A stretch of 64,000 nucleotides of DNA from an uncultured Ilyobacter sp. (lineage in GTDB: Bacteria > Fusobacteriota > Fusobacteriia > Fusobacteriales > Fusobacteriaceae). Every line of letters begins with the position of its first letter. The stretch's first letter is position 1. The notes under the pieces are model-generated. The model was not told the DNA's origin. It saw nothing but the letters and a program-made list of their open reading frames with translations, and searched no databases. The stretch is taken from NCBI RefSeq assembly GCF_963668515.1, contig NZ_OY764864.1, forward strand, positions 1,054,001 to 1,118,000. Direction: 5' to 3'. This document shows positions 50,873 through 60,764 of this stretch, piece after piece. The position numbers and the translations under genes were made by a program.

Positions 50873-51814
50873 CTATTCCCCTATACCTTTTAGTACTCCA
50901 TGCTTAAAATCCTTTATATTCTTTTTTACCCCCTCTAGAAGCCTAGTTCTGCTTTCAAAAGTTGACCAGGCTATATGCGGAGTTATCAGCACGTTATCCA
51001 AAGAAAATAGAGGACTTCCGCCCTTTGGCGGCTCTGTTTCCAGTACATCCAATGCTGCTCCTCCTATTTTTTCATTTGCAAGAGCATAGGCTAGGGCTTT
51101 TTCATCTATTATACCACCTCTGGCAGGATTCACTATGATGGAATTTTTTTTCATCATATCAAGTTCTTCATGGGAAATCAAGTTTCTAGTTTCCTCTGAA
51201 AGAGGGCAGTGTATACATAAAACATCAGCTGTTTTAAGTACTTCCTGAAACTCTAATCTCTCTGAGTCTTCATATACTGCACCTGGCCTCTTAGCCACGA
51301 TCAGATTCATCCCAAGAGCCTTTGCCATCTCCCCTACACGCTTTCCTATGGCACCATATCCAACTATCCCCAGGGCCTTCCCGTTCATCTCCATCACCGG
51401 GTATTTCAAGAGGGTGAAAGTGTTAGATCTCCCCCACTCCCCTGCCTTTACGGCCTTGTCATATCTGTTTAGATTCATCATGAGGCTCATCATGCAGGTT
51501 ATGGTATACTGGGCCACTGATTCTGTGGAATAATCCCTTACATTGGTTACTTTTATTCCCCTTCTATTTGTCTCTTTTATATCTACATTATTGTAGCCCG
51601 TTGCAGTCACTGCAATTAGTTTTAGATTTTCTGCTGCATCCATCTCTTCTTTTCCAAGGTATACCTTGTTTGTTACCACTATCTCTGCGTCTCTTATTCT
51701 CTCTGTCACCTCATGGGGAGCAGTCATCTCATATGTGATAAATTCACCCTCGTTTCCTATGATGGAAAGATCGGCATCTCCCAAGGTTATTGCATCCAAA
51801 AGAACTATTTTCAT
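50873..51814 (-). CDS. D-isomer-specific 2-hydroxyacid dehydrogenase
   Basis: The protein has a NAD motif GIVGYGAIGKRVGEMAKALG (about residue 145), NPARGGIIDEKAL with the catalytic Arg, the Glu in LDVLETEPP and the catalytic His in ITPHIAWST. This is the full set for the D-2-hydroxyacid dehydrogenase family, probably glycerate/hydroxypyruvate reductase-like; the substrate is not fixed by sequence. In-frame TTG and ATG codons lie up to five codons upstream, but GGGAGG is best spaced for the ATG at 51814 (314 residues). It is separated from the upstream gene by a terminator. Confidence 0.9.
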   Translation of the reverse strand: MKIVLLDAITLGDADLSIIGNEGEFITYEMTAPHEVTERIRDAEIVVTNKVYLGKEEMDAAENLKLIAVTATGYNNVDIKETNRRGIKVTNVRDYSTESVAQYTITCMMSLMMNLNRYDKAVKAGEWGRSNTFTLLKYPVMEMNGKALGIVGYGAIGKRVGEMAKALGMNLIVAKRPGAVYEDSERLEFQEVLKTADVLCIHCPLSEETRNLISHEELDMMKKNSIIVNPARGGIIDEKALAYALANEKIGGAALDVLETEPPKGGSPLFSLDNVLITPHIAWSTFESRTRLLEGVKKNIKDFKHGVLKGIGE

Positions 51815-51841
51815 TTTCATTCCTCCCAAAGATTTAATATA

Positions 51842-51866
51842 AAAAAGAGGGGGTTTTCCCCTCTTT
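51842..51866 (-). terminator. Rho-independent terminator
   Basis: AAAGAGGGG and CCCCTCTTT arms with a short loop precede TTTTTT on the minus strand. It overlaps the stop codon of the winged-helix gene. Confidence 0.85.
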
Positions 51867-52509
51867 AGCCTCTTTTTAAAAATTCTATTTCAAAACACAG
51901 CTTAGTAAGAAATAAAGTTATGTAAAATGGATTTTCCACAGCAGGTAGGTTGAGGGAGCAGTAGATTATGCTTTCTAAAATATTTAGGTCTTTCTCATCT
52001 GCATTTTCACATATGGTGAAAATAATTCTGTTTATCTCTACTATGACATTTTCTTTGTTGAATACATCATTGACACCTTTTTCGATTATGTCTGTCATGT
52101 CAAAATCTTCCCCATCTTTTTCCATTCTTTCCAGTGCTTCTTCAGCATATTTTCTTGTGTGGTCTCTAGAGGTTGTAAAATCGAAGAACTTCAGGTTTCT
52201 TCCTATAAATTCTTTTATATCTTTTATCGTAGATTCTACCTCATCTAGTGATACAAATTCTAGAAGTTTTTCATGTGTCCTCTCAAAATGCATATCCATC
52301 CTTGACTCATTTTTTTCCAAAATATCCACAAGTCCGTCCTCTTGAAGCTTGGCTATAAATGTTGATATTATCTGTCGGTCCATATGCATCTTTTGTTGCA
52401 GATCCTCTATTGACACGGTATAGTCTATTGATTCATTTTTTATATTTGGAGAAATAAGGCTTTTCAGCAGATTGAAAAAAGCCAGTTCTCTCGATTTTAA
52501 TCTGTCCAT
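51865..52509 (-). CDS. Winged-helix protein of unknown role
   Basis: Residues 25-65 (YTVSIEDLQQKMHMDRQIIS, TFIAKLQEDGLVDIL) look like a winged helix with a clear recognition helix. The C-terminal 140 residues are helical (FEIEFLKRG end) and unassigned. The 214-residue length could suit a transcription factor with a helical sensor domain. It has a hairpin terminator of its own and stands divergent to kdsB across a 440-bp AT-rich region. No family recognised. Confidence 0.65.
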   Translation of the reverse strand: MDRLKSRELAFFNLLKSLISPNIKNESIDYTVSIEDLQQKMHMDRQIISTFIAKLQEDGLVDILEKNESRMDMHFERTHEKLLEFVSLDEVESTIKDIKEFIGRNLKFFDFTTSRDHTRKYAEEALERMEKDGEDFDMTDIIEKGVNDVFNKENVIVEINRIIFTICENADEKDLNILESIIYCSLNLPAVENPFYITLFLTKLCFEIEFLKRG

Positions 52510-52919
52510 GTCGTCCCCACCTTCAATAATTAATTTTTTTTAATAAAACACTTCTACCAGTTAATAAGAATAGCACTACACCGAAATATTGTCAATATAT
52601 TTAGTCTTAAAAATAAATTTCAAATAAAAAAACACTCATTTTATTGGTTTAGAATTATAAAACGTTATTTAAGGGAAGGCTTTCAAATGAATAAACACTT
52701 TTTAAAATTAAAAATATTTAATTTTACTGATTTATCTCTGAAAAATTTTCTCACACTTTGATTAAAAAAATCATTAAATGAATTCATACAGCCCTTATAC
52801 AACCTGAAACTTTATATCCTTTATTTTTCATTAAAATTTTTTAAAAAAATAATCCAAATACAAAACTTCGACTCATAAAATTACACTTTAGTTGAAAAAT
52901 TATATTTTTTTTAAAAAAA
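52510..52919. other. Very AT-rich divergent intergenic region
   Basis: No gene is seen. Long A- and T-runs dominate. It holds the promoters of the winged-helix gene and of kdsB, of which only the latter is clear. Confidence 0.4.
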
Positions 52920-52948
52920 TTGCTTATATCTATTTATTCATTTATAAT
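52920..52948 (+). promoter_or_regulatory. Promoter of kdsB
   Basis: TTGCTT (52920-52925) and a perfect TATAAT (52943-52948) are separated by 17 bases, about 30 bases before the start codon. Confidence 0.72.
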
Positions 52949-52978
52949 TAATTGATTAAACTAAAGGGGAGGTTAAAT

Positions 52979-53716
52979 ATGAAATTTTTGGGAGTTATCC
53001 CTGCAAGATATGCATCTACAAGGCTAGAAGGAAAGCCTCTTATCAGTATAGAGGGCCGCCCGATGATAGAGTGGGTATACAAGAGGGCTGCTGCATCCTC
53101 TTTAGATAAAGTTGTAGTGGCCACAGATGACCTGAGGATTTTCGATGCCGTCATATCTTTTGGAGGAGAGGCTGTGATGACAAGTCCAGACCATCCAAAT
53201 GGCACCAGCAGAATAGCTGAAGTGGCCATAGAGTATCAGGACTATGAGGTCATTATCAATGTGCAGGGGGATGAGCCCCTTATAGAGGGTGCCATGATAG
53301 ACGCACTTATAGAGCCTTTCAGAGAGAATCACGACCTTGTTATGGCTACCTTGAAGCATAAGATAGACACCTATGAGGAGGTGGAAAATCCAAATAACGT
53401 CAAAGTTATAACTGATAATAAAGACTATGCTATCTACTTCTCTAGGAGTCCCATCCCTTATCCTAGAACTTTGGATATGAAGAATTATTACAAGCACGTG
53501 GGTATATACGGGTACAAAAGGGATTTTGTAATAAAATATTCCAAAATGAGACAGACTTCCCTTGAAATATCGGAATCTCTAGAGCAGCTTAGGGTGCTTG
53601 AGAACGGATACAGGATAAAAGTTCTGGAAACCCCTTTTAAGGTTATAGGGGTAGACACTGCTAAAGATCTGGAGCTGGTAAAAAGTATAATAAGAGAAAA
53701 TAAAATTTCCATATAA
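52979..53716 (+). CDS. kdsB: 3-deoxy-manno-octulosonate cytidylyltransferase (CMP-KDO synthetase)
   Basis: The 245-residue protein starts MKFLGVIPARYASTRLEGKP, the nucleotide-binding loop, and has VVVATDDLRIFDAV, INVQGDEPLIEGAMID (metal site) and YFSRSPIPYPR. These are diagnostic for KdsB, which activates KDO for lipopolysaccharide inner core synthesis. So the host makes an LPS outer membrane. The ATG at 52979 has GGGGAGG upstream and the motif begins at once, so upstream in-frame codons (52952) are not used. It is not linked to other LPS genes here. Confidence 0.95.
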   Translation: MKFLGVIPARYASTRLEGKPLISIEGRPMIEWVYKRAAASSLDKVVVATDDLRIFDAVISFGGEAVMTSPDHPNGTSRIAEVAIEYQDYEVIINVQGDEPLIEGAMIDALIEPFRENHDLVMATLKHKIDTYEEVENPNNVKVITDNKDYAIYFSRSPIPYPRTLDMKNYYKHVGIYGYKRDFVIKYSKMRQTSLEISESLEQLRVLENGYRIKVLETPFKVIGVDTAKDLELVKSIIRENKISI

Positions 53717-54529
53717 AATCGAATGAAAAATATATTCCTCCTATATCCCAATATAAAGAGGCTGAAATATTTCAAAAGATGACATGAAATTTATATTTTA
53801 AATTTCGATATTATTCCCATAATTTAAAATTAAATCACTAAAAATCCTTTTGGTATCTACACTGATAATATTTTTAAACAACTTTATTTACAAACAACTG
53901 CTTTTAAAAAAAATTAAATAAATTTTTCAATGGGGACATGCCAAGTTGTGCATGTCCCCATTTTATAACATAAAAAATAGATATTAACTTTCCATAGATT
54001 CTTTAAAGGAATATACCCAGTTTTCCCATAAAAATATAGGTAGGGTCTTTCTTAGAATTTGTAAAAATGAATATTAAAAAAATTTAAAGAACCAATTTAA
54101 TTTACTCATAAAATCAAGATTCGAAAAAAAGTCTAATTTTTTGTTGATCTGTCAAAAGTGGGTGGTCTTAGGGAACCCGGCTATATTGTTATTTTGTTTC
54201 ATCTGTACCTACTGCACAAATTAATTGAAATTAAGCTCAGTAAATTAACAGGGTGGGGCTTGGTAACTGTTGTGGAGATCTTACTTGGGAAGATTTATAA
54301 GATTAAACAGTTGGGATATCGTAATGAGAGCTCATAAATTAGCCAAAAGTATTCTGGAGAGTCTTCAGATAGAAACTCTTTTGTTTATATTTATATTCAG
54401 GTCATTTCTAATACTTCTATACATTGCTTTTTACAATCTTACAAAAATAAATGTAGAAAAAACCTCTCCTTAAACCAAGTTAGCTCATACGAAGTTATAT
54501 TAAAAAAAAAATAAAAGTGGGTGAAATAA
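53717..54529. other. Long intergenic region with one strong hairpin and a possible gene remnant
   Basis: About 800 bases without an intact gene. The only clear structure is the hairpin at 53930-53965. Between 54250 and 54473 a plus-strand frame reads SWDIVMRAHKLAKSILESLQ, resembling a small conserved protein family in Clostridia and Fusobacteria, but it soon turns into an unrelated hydrophobic stretch. I read it as decayed or chance. Confidence 0.4.
53930..53965. terminator. Strong hairpin, probable terminator
   Basis: An 11-bp perfect stem (TGGGGACATGC and its complement) with an 8-base loop is followed by ATTTTAT on the plus strand. It lies about 215 bases past kdsB, so it may end kdsB transcripts, though the distance is long. 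Confidence 0.6.
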
Positions 54530-57445
54530 ATGGAACATAAAAAAAATCTTTTGGCATTTTGGCTTTCAGAAAAAATTATTGCTTGTAAGTTTGAAAAAAA
54601 ATCATGTGAAATAGAAGATTACAGTTCATTGAGATATTTCATTTATTTCAATCCCACTGGAAAAATTGTAGAAATAAATGATGAAATAGTTTTGGACGGA
54701 AAAACCCAAGAGATAAAATTAAAAGATATAGGAGATTTTTCAGACACAGGGGACATTCTGCAATTTGAACCGGAAGATTCTACAGAAGAAAAATCCTATA
54801 AAAAACGTATTAATAAAAAATATGGACTACTAAAAAGAGAAAATGGGAAAGATAAAATTGGATATTTCAAAAAACTGACATTTGATGAGTCCGTAAATGA
54901 ATCAAAGATCAAAAAAATGATCGCTGGAAATCTTATAATTGTTGTAAAAATAAATAATAAAAAATTTAGGACAGTCATCTTACAAAAAGCGGACATCATT
55001 GATAAATATTACTATTATGATAAGGAACTGGGAGTAGTCTTTAACTCAAAATCAGACTTCAAATTAAAACTATGGGCTCCAACAGCGATTGAAGTAAAAC
55101 TTCATGTGTACAAATATTCAAATAGAAATACTGAAATTTCAGGTTCACCTTTTGATATGGAAAACAAAAATGGAGTATGGAAACTTAAAGGAAGGAGTGG
55201 ATGGAAAAACTATTTTTATTTGTATGAAGTAAAAGTGTTCTCAAGACACGAAGGGAATAGAATTATTTCCAAACTTGTTACGGATCCTTATTCTGTTTCT
55301 CTTTCAACAAATGGAAAGTTTAGCCAAATCGTTAATCTTGGAGATTATAACGATAGAGATATTACTCCGTATAACTGGAATAACCATTGCTTTATTTTTG
55401 AATATGATTTTGATCCAATGGACATAAATTTATATGAGCTTCATATAAGAGATTTTAGTGTATATGATGACAGTATCACAGACGAACAGATTCGAGGAAA
55501 ATATGTCTCATTTACTTTGAACAATACTAAAAGCATGAATCATTTAAAGGAACTTGCCAACGCTGGACTAAAATATGTTCACCTGCTCCCTGTAAATGAT
55601 TTTTCAACAGTTCCAGAGGAAAACTCTTTTGATCTAAAAAATACAACTGTTCGGAATGTCCGAGAATATTTTAAAATTTATGATACAGGAAAAATTCCTA
55701 ACTTGGACGAGATAACTATTGCGGCAGAAGAAATAATTAATTCGGACTCTACCTTGGATGAAATATTCAATAAACTCACGACCAAATATGGATGTTCCGG
55801 AAAATACCAACAAAATTTAACACAGCTTATTCAGGAAAATGATAAATATAACTGGGGTTATGACCCCTTTCATTATATGGTTCCAGACGGAAGTTATGCG
55901 ACAAATCCAAATGGTAAAATCAGAATAAAAGAGTTTAGAGAAATGATCCAGTCACTTCATAATATCGGCTTAAGAGTTGTAATAGATGTTGTTTTTAATC
56001 ACACTTTGCAAGAGGATCCTCTGGAATGGATTGTTCCTGACTATTATTACAGGATAGAAGGAAATGATCTAAAACCCCATTGCGGTTTTGAGATAGCTAC
56101 AGAAAATAAGATGGTAGAAAAATTGGTTGCAGATGCCATCTATAAATGGGTTAAATATTATAAAATAGACGGAATAAGATTTGACAGGATGCAAGCAATG
56201 ACGCTTAATTCAATATTAAAAGCTAAAAGTAAGCTTAAAACTTTAGATGTGAAAAATGACAAAGTTGACGGAAAAAATATTTATTTTTATGGTGAAGGAT
56301 TTGATGAAACATTAATGGGAATAGAAAAATTCAGGAGTGCAAATAGAAGCACCCTATGGAGTTATCCAAAGGAAAAAATAGGGATTTTTAACCAATATAT
56401 CAGAGATGATCTTAGGGGGAAATCTGAAAAAGATAATGGTGTATTTGAAAGGGATAATTTCATAGTTAAAAATGGATTTGATCCGTCTCATAATTGGTCA
56501 TTAAATAAATCAGATATGGTCGGATATCTTTATGAGGATAAAAAAAATAGCATCACCAAACAGTTTAACTGTCCACAGTCAGTTATTAATTATGTGACAT
56601 GCCATGACAATGGAACTCTTTGGGATTATTTGATAGCAAAAGTAGGATTTGATAATAAAAATTCGCATGATTATCCTCCAGGCAGGACAGAAATAATGTT
56701 AAAAATGCACAATATATATTGCGGGATAATTACATTATCCCAAGGAATCCCATTTTTCCAAGCTGGAGTCGAACTTTTAAGGTCCAAGTCGGGAGATTTC
56801 AATAGTTATAATTCAGGAGAATGGTTCAACAAACTATCCTACCCAGATAATACAGCAGACAATAATACATTTAAAGGAAGCAATTGGGGAATCGGGTTTA
56901 TGGATATGCTGGAATGGACTGGAATGGAAGGAGAAAGAGAAAAACAGCTCTGGGATGAAAGATGGAAGGAAAGACTTGAAAAAATTCCAAAACCGACTAA
57001 TAGACAGGTTCTTTATAGTAAAAACCATTTCAAAGAGATGCTGCAAATAAGAAACAGTACCAAATTATTTAGATTAAGAAAAATTAAAGATATACAAAAC
57101 CGTGTTCATTTCCCAGATAATATTGACAATGACTTATTTATAATGAAGATAGACGGTCTAAATTTAAAACAAGATGGATACAAAATATTGGAAAATGAAA
57201 TAGAAATCAAAGGTGTATATATATTCATAAACGTTTCATGGACCGACGATAAGTGGTACGAATGCAGTGATATCGTAAAACTGCACCCTGTTCACTTAAG
57301 AACGACCAATACTTTAATGGAAGAGTACTATAAACAAAATAATTTGACTGATGATATCAGTAAAAATGATCACTTTATTAAAAATTATCGCCTTAGGAGC
57401 AAGGTCCGAATACCTCCGTTGAGCATATTGGTTTATATTTATTAA
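54530..57445 (+). CDS. Pullulanase-type GH13 alpha-1,6-glucosidase
   Basis: The 971-residue protein has N-terminal carbohydrate-related domains (LLAFWLSEKIIACKFEKKSC; FKLKLWAPTAIEVKLHVYK is a CBM48-like segment). The GH13 barrel follows: LYELHIRDFSV, HLKELANAGLKYVHLLPVND, YNWGYDPFHYMVPDGSYA, VVIDVVFNHT, IDGIRFDRMQAM (nucleophile Asp), YFYGEGFDE (acid/base Glu) and VTCHDNGTLWDYL (third Asp). This order matches the pullulanase-type debranching enzymes that cut alpha-1,6 bonds in glycogen or pullulan. There is no signal peptide, so it is probably cytoplasmic and used for stored glycogen or imported dextrins. No other glycogen gene is adjacent. Confidence 0.88.
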   Translation: MEHKKNLLAFWLSEKIIACKFEKKSCEIEDYSSLRYFIYFNPTGKIVEINDEIVLDGKTQEIKLKDIGDFSDTGDILQFEPEDSTEEKSYKKRINKKYGLLKRENGKDKIGYFKKLTFDESVNESKIKKMIAGNLIIVVKINNKKFRTVILQKADIIDKYYYYDKELGVVFNSKSDFKLKLWAPTAIEVKLHVYKYSNRNTEISGSPFDMENKNGVWKLKGRSGWKNYFYLYEVKVFSRHEGNRIISKLVTDPYSVSLSTNGKFSQIVNLGDYNDRDITPYNWNNHCFIFEYDFDPMDINLYELHIRDFSVYDDSITDEQIRGKYVSFTLNNTKSMNHLKELANAGLKYVHLLPVNDFSTVPEENSFDLKNTTVRNVREYFKIYDTGKIPNLDEITIAAEEIINSDSTLDEIFNKLTTKYGCSGKYQQNLTQLIQENDKYNWGYDPFHYMVPDGSYATNPNGKIRIKEFREMIQSLHNIGLRVVIDVVFNHTLQEDPLEWIVPDYYYRIEGNDLKPHCGFEIATENKMVEKLVADAIYKWVKYYKIDGIRFDRMQAMTLNSILKAKSKLKTLDVKNDKVDGKNIYFYGEGFDETLMGIEKFRSANRSTLWSYPKEKIGIFNQYIRDDLRGKSEKDNGVFERDNFIVKNGFDPSHNWSLNKSDMVGYLYEDKKNSITKQFNCPQSVINYVTCHDNGTLWDYLIAKVGFDNKNSHDYPPGRTEIMLKMHNIYCGIITLSQGIPFFQAGVELLRSKSGDFNSYNSGEWFNKLSYPDNTADNNTFKGSNWGIGFMDMLEWTGMEGEREKQLWDERWKERLEKIPKPTNRQVLYSKNHFKEMLQIRNSTKLFRLRKIKDIQNRVHFPDNIDNDLFIMKIDGLNLKQDGYKILENEIEIKGVYIFINVSWTDDKWYECSDIVKLHPVHLRTTNTLMEEYYKQNNLTDDISKNDHFIKNYRLRSKVRIPPLSILVYIY

Positions 57446-57607
57446 ACTAAAATCCAATGTTGTGTTTATAATCGATAAAAATGAAATATCCACTTAGTTT
57501 GTAGGCGCACAATGTCAAACTGAAATTTAATTTGAAAACACCCTAAGAGATATTACCCATGAATGTTAGATGATTAGAACAGCTCAAAATCAAGGAGGGG
57601 AAAAGGT

Positions 57608-58312
57608 ATGCTTAAACTTGTTTTACTAAGACACGGAGAGAGTTTATGGAACAAAGAGAACAGATTTACAGGTTGGACCGATATCGATCTTTCTGAAAAA
57701 GGTATAGAGGAAGCAAAATCTGCTGGAAAATTATTAACATCAAAAGGATACACCTTTGATGTTGCTTACACGTCAGTCTTAAAACGAGCAATAAAAACTT
57801 TATGGTATGTATTGGATGAAATGGATATGCTCTGGATTCCAGTAATTAAAAGCTGGCATTTAAATGAACGGCATTATGGAGCATTACAAGGATTAAATAA
57901 ATCAGAAATGGCGAAAAAGTGTGGAGAAGAACAGGTAAAGATCTGGAGAAGAAGTTTTGATATCAGTCCCCCAAATCTGTCCCCAGATGATGACAGATTC
58001 CCCGGGAGTGAATTAAAGTATAGTTTATTAGAAAAGAAAGATATCCCCTTGTCTGAAAGCTTAAAAGATACCATACTTAGATTCATGCCTTATTGGGAAA
58101 ATGTTATCTTACCTGATATAAAATCCGGAAAAAAAGTTATCATTGTTGCCCACGGAAACAGTTTGAGAGCTCTTGTAAAACATCTTGATGATATCAGTGA
58201 TGAAGATATAGTTGACCTTAATATCCCTACAGGTATTCCCCTTATTTATGAGTTAGACAACAATGCAAAACCAGCCAATAAATATTATCTTTACAATGAA
58301 AAAAACATGTAA
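57608..58312 (+). CDS. gpmA: 2,3-bisphosphoglycerate-dependent phosphoglycerate mutase
   Basis: The 234-residue protein carries [20 protein letters not shown] near the start, [36 protein letters not shown], and [20 protein letters not shown]. These are the complete signature of dPGM, including the loop that binds bisphosphoglycerate. It interconverts 3- and 2-phosphoglycerate in glycolysis. GGAGGGG precedes the ATG. It stands alone between the debranching enzyme and the lipid cluster. Confidence 0.95.
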   Translation: MLKLVLLRHGESLWNKENRFTGWTDIDLSEKGIEEAKSAGKLLTSKGYTFDVAYTSVLKRAIKTLWYVLDEMDMLWIPVIKSWHLNERHYGALQGLNKSEMAKKCGEEQVKIWRRSFDISPPNLSPDDDRFPGSELKYSLLEKKDIPLSESLKDTILRFMPYWENVILPDIKSGKKVIIVAHGNSLRALVKHLDDISDEDIVDLNIPTGIPLIYELDNNAKPANKYYLYNEKNM

Positions 58313-58495
58313 CAAGCAATAAATCAAATAGAGACAAAACATAAATTGACCTATCTTCTTATTAGGTTCTGCTCATATTGATCTCTGCCCTTACTAAAAT
58401 AATAATCTTGTATAAAGAACTCCGAGATCATTCACACAAAATATGACTTAATTAATAACTGAATTTTTATAGGTTTCCAAAAGGAGAGCAAGACA

Positions 58496-60604
58496 ATGGA
58501 TTTTATACGATTAATACTTCCGAAAATTGAAACCTTTCATATCCTTGGTTATTGGATAGCATTCTTCGCAGCACTTCTTGAAACAACCATAGGAGTAGGA
58601 CTTCTCATCCCCGGATCATCCATTGTTTTATTTATGGGGGCACTGGCAGCCAAAGGTTATTTGGACTTGGGAGATCTGATCTGGTTTGCGGCAGTGGGGG
58701 CAATTATTGGCGACAATATCAATTATTTTCTTGGAAAAAAATATGGTTTCAGGATTATTTCTAAAACTTTTCAATTTATTAAACCGAACTATTATAAAAA
58801 AGGGGAAGATTTTTTTAAAAAACACGGTTCTAAAAGTGTTTTTATCGGCCGTTTTATTCCTAGCCTAAAAGAGGTAATCCCTTTAATTGCAGGTATATTC
58901 AGAATGAAAAGAACTTCTTTTATGGTTTGGAATATCTTGGGAGCAATAGGATGGGGGCTTGTCTGGGTTTTACCCGGATACTTCTTTGCTCAGTCTCTTG
59001 ATTTTGTGAAAATATGGCTGACCCGTGCCGGACTTTTTTTCGCTGTTTTTATATCCTTATTCATTGTGCTCTATATTCTTAAAATTTTTCTAATAAAAAA
59101 AGGCAGACTTATACTTATTTTTTTACTTTCAGTGGGTAGGTCTGTAAAGCAGGCCATAATTGAAAATCCTGAAATACAAAAATTGGTCAAACAACATAAA
59201 GCTTTTTTCGACTTTCTACAAAAAAGATTAAATAGGAATAGCTTTTATGGAATGCCTCTCACTCTTTTCTCTTTGGCTCTTCTCTACGTACTGTTGCTTT
59301 TTGGAGGAATTATCGAAGATATTATAAACTCAGATATAATTGTCTCAGCAGATATCAGAATAGCAAATATGATCGCTATTTTTAGAAATCCCGGCCTGAC
59401 AAAATTTTTCTTTTGGATTACATTTTTAGGAAAATGGCAACTTGTGATGATTTTTACTGTTGCATCTATTTTAATTTTATGGTTGTGGAGAAAACAGTTC
59501 TACATAATTCCTCTTTTATTATGCATCACAGGAAACTTTTTTTTTACTTATACAGGAAAATTTATTTTCCATCGTGCCAGACCTGGAGTGGCAATTTACC
59601 CTGAAAGTTCTTTTTCATTTCCAAGCGGGCATGCATCAATAGCGGTTGCACTTTATGGATTTTTTACTTATCTCCTAATAAAAAAATTAAGCCAGTGGAA
59701 AAGAAAGATAGACACTTTTTTTATTGGTATAGTCCTCATAATGTTGATAGGATTTAGCAGACTTTATCTGGGTGTTCATTATGTGAGTGACGTCTGGGGA
59801 GGATATCTGATTGGGTCGATTTGGTTGATTATTGCCATCGGTTTTTCAGAGTATCTTTCCTCAAGGAATCCAAAAAATGAAGAAATCTATAAAAAAACAA
59901 GAAAACAGATTATAACTTCATTTATAATTGTCATCTCACTATCTATATATATTATTTTTTCAATTAATTATCAGCTACCACCTTTAAAGCAACCTGAAAA
60001 AATATCTCCTATCACAGTGGCAGATCTGAAAACTATTTTTAACATAGATCAATTAAAATATACAGAAACCGTCCTAGGAGATCCACAGGAGCCTCTGAGC
60101 TTTATCATTGCCGCTAAGGATGACCAACATCTAATTCATCTCTTTGAAAATTCTGGATGGATTCTGGCAGATAATATCACTCTGTCCACTATTATGCGAT
60201 TAGCCTACGCTTCTTTTGGTAAAAAGTCCTATCCTAAAGCTCCTATGACACCTGATTTTTGGAATTCCAATGTGCATGATTTTGGATTTGAAAAGGAAAC
60301 TGATTTAAACAATGCCCGGACGAGACATCATTCCCGGTTTTGGAAAACAGATTATATCACTGCAAGTGGATACAGACTGTATGTGGGAACTGCGAGCTTT
60401 GACAGTAGCATGAAATTTGGAGTAGTACATCGTATAGATCCAGACATAGATACTGAACGAGAGTTTCTGTTTAACGACATAAAGAAAACAGGGATGATAG
60501 CTGATTTTCAGAAACATCAGTTTGTTTCTCCTAAACTTGGAAGTAATTTTTCCGGAGACCCATTTTTTACCGATGGTAAATTGTATCTGATTTCTCTTAA
60601 GTAA
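58496..60604 (+). CDS. DedA-PAP2-LssY fusion membrane protein
   Basis: The 702-residue protein joins three domains. A DedA/VTT domain (about 1-200) has ETTIGVGLLIPGSSIVLFMG and FIGRFIPSLKEVIPLIAG. A PAP2 phosphatase (about 280-460) has KFIFHRARPG, FPSGHASIAVALYG and SRLYLGVHYVSDVWGG, the three-part catalytic motif. An LssY-C domain (about 495-700) has ENSGWILADNIT and GTASFDSSMKFG. DedA proteins scramble or flip lipids and PAP2 enzymes dephosphorylate lipid phosphates. The fusion suggests combined handling of undecaprenyl phosphate or phosphatidate at the membrane. The next two genes also look lipid-linked. Confidence 0.9.
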   Translation: MDFIRLILPKIETFHILGYWIAFFAALLETTIGVGLLIPGSSIVLFMGALAAKGYLDLGDLIWFAAVGAIIGDNINYFLGKKYGFRIISKTFQFIKPNYYKKGEDFFKKHGSKSVFIGRFIPSLKEVIPLIAGIFRMKRTSFMVWNILGAIGWGLVWVLPGYFFAQSLDFVKIWLTRAGLFFAVFISLFIVLYILKIFLIKKGRLILIFLLSVGRSVKQAIIENPEIQKLVKQHKAFFDFLQKRLNRNSFYGMPLTLFSLALLYVLLLFGGIIEDIINSDIIVSADIRIANMIAIFRNPGLTKFFFWITFLGKWQLVMIFTVASILILWLWRKQFYIIPLLLCITGNFFFTYTGKFIFHRARPGVAIYPESSFSFPSGHASIAVALYGFFTYLLIKKLSQWKRKIDTFFIGIVLIMLIGFSRLYLGVHYVSDVWGGYLIGSIWLIIAIGFSEYLSSRNPKNEEIYKKTRKQIITSFIIVISLSIYIIFSINYQLPPLKQPEKISPITVADLKTIFNIDQLKYTETVLGDPQEPLSFIIAAKDDQHLIHLFENSGWILADNITLSTIMRLAYASFGKKSYPKAPMTPDFWNSNVHDFGFEKETDLNNARTRHHSRFWKTDYITASGYRLYVGTASFDSSMKFGVVHRIDPDIDTEREFLFNDIKKTGMIADFQKHQFVSPKLGSNFSGDPFFTDGKLYLISLK

Positions 60605-60764
60605 AGAAGGTCTCCAACCTAAATATCAAGTTTCGTAAAATTTGGAAGGTAGGCTGAATTCTCGAAAAAAACAGTAAATCAAACCATTATTAAGAAAAAT
60701 AAAACATAGTTTATTATAAATTTACTTAAGATTTCTGCATGGCGTCGGGGATGGAGGGGTAAAG

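Noticed and set aside
54270..54473. 67-codon plus-strand ORF
   Set aside because: It begins like a small conserved family but turns into an unrelated hydrophobic run, and no good ribosome binding site was seen; treated as remnant or chance.
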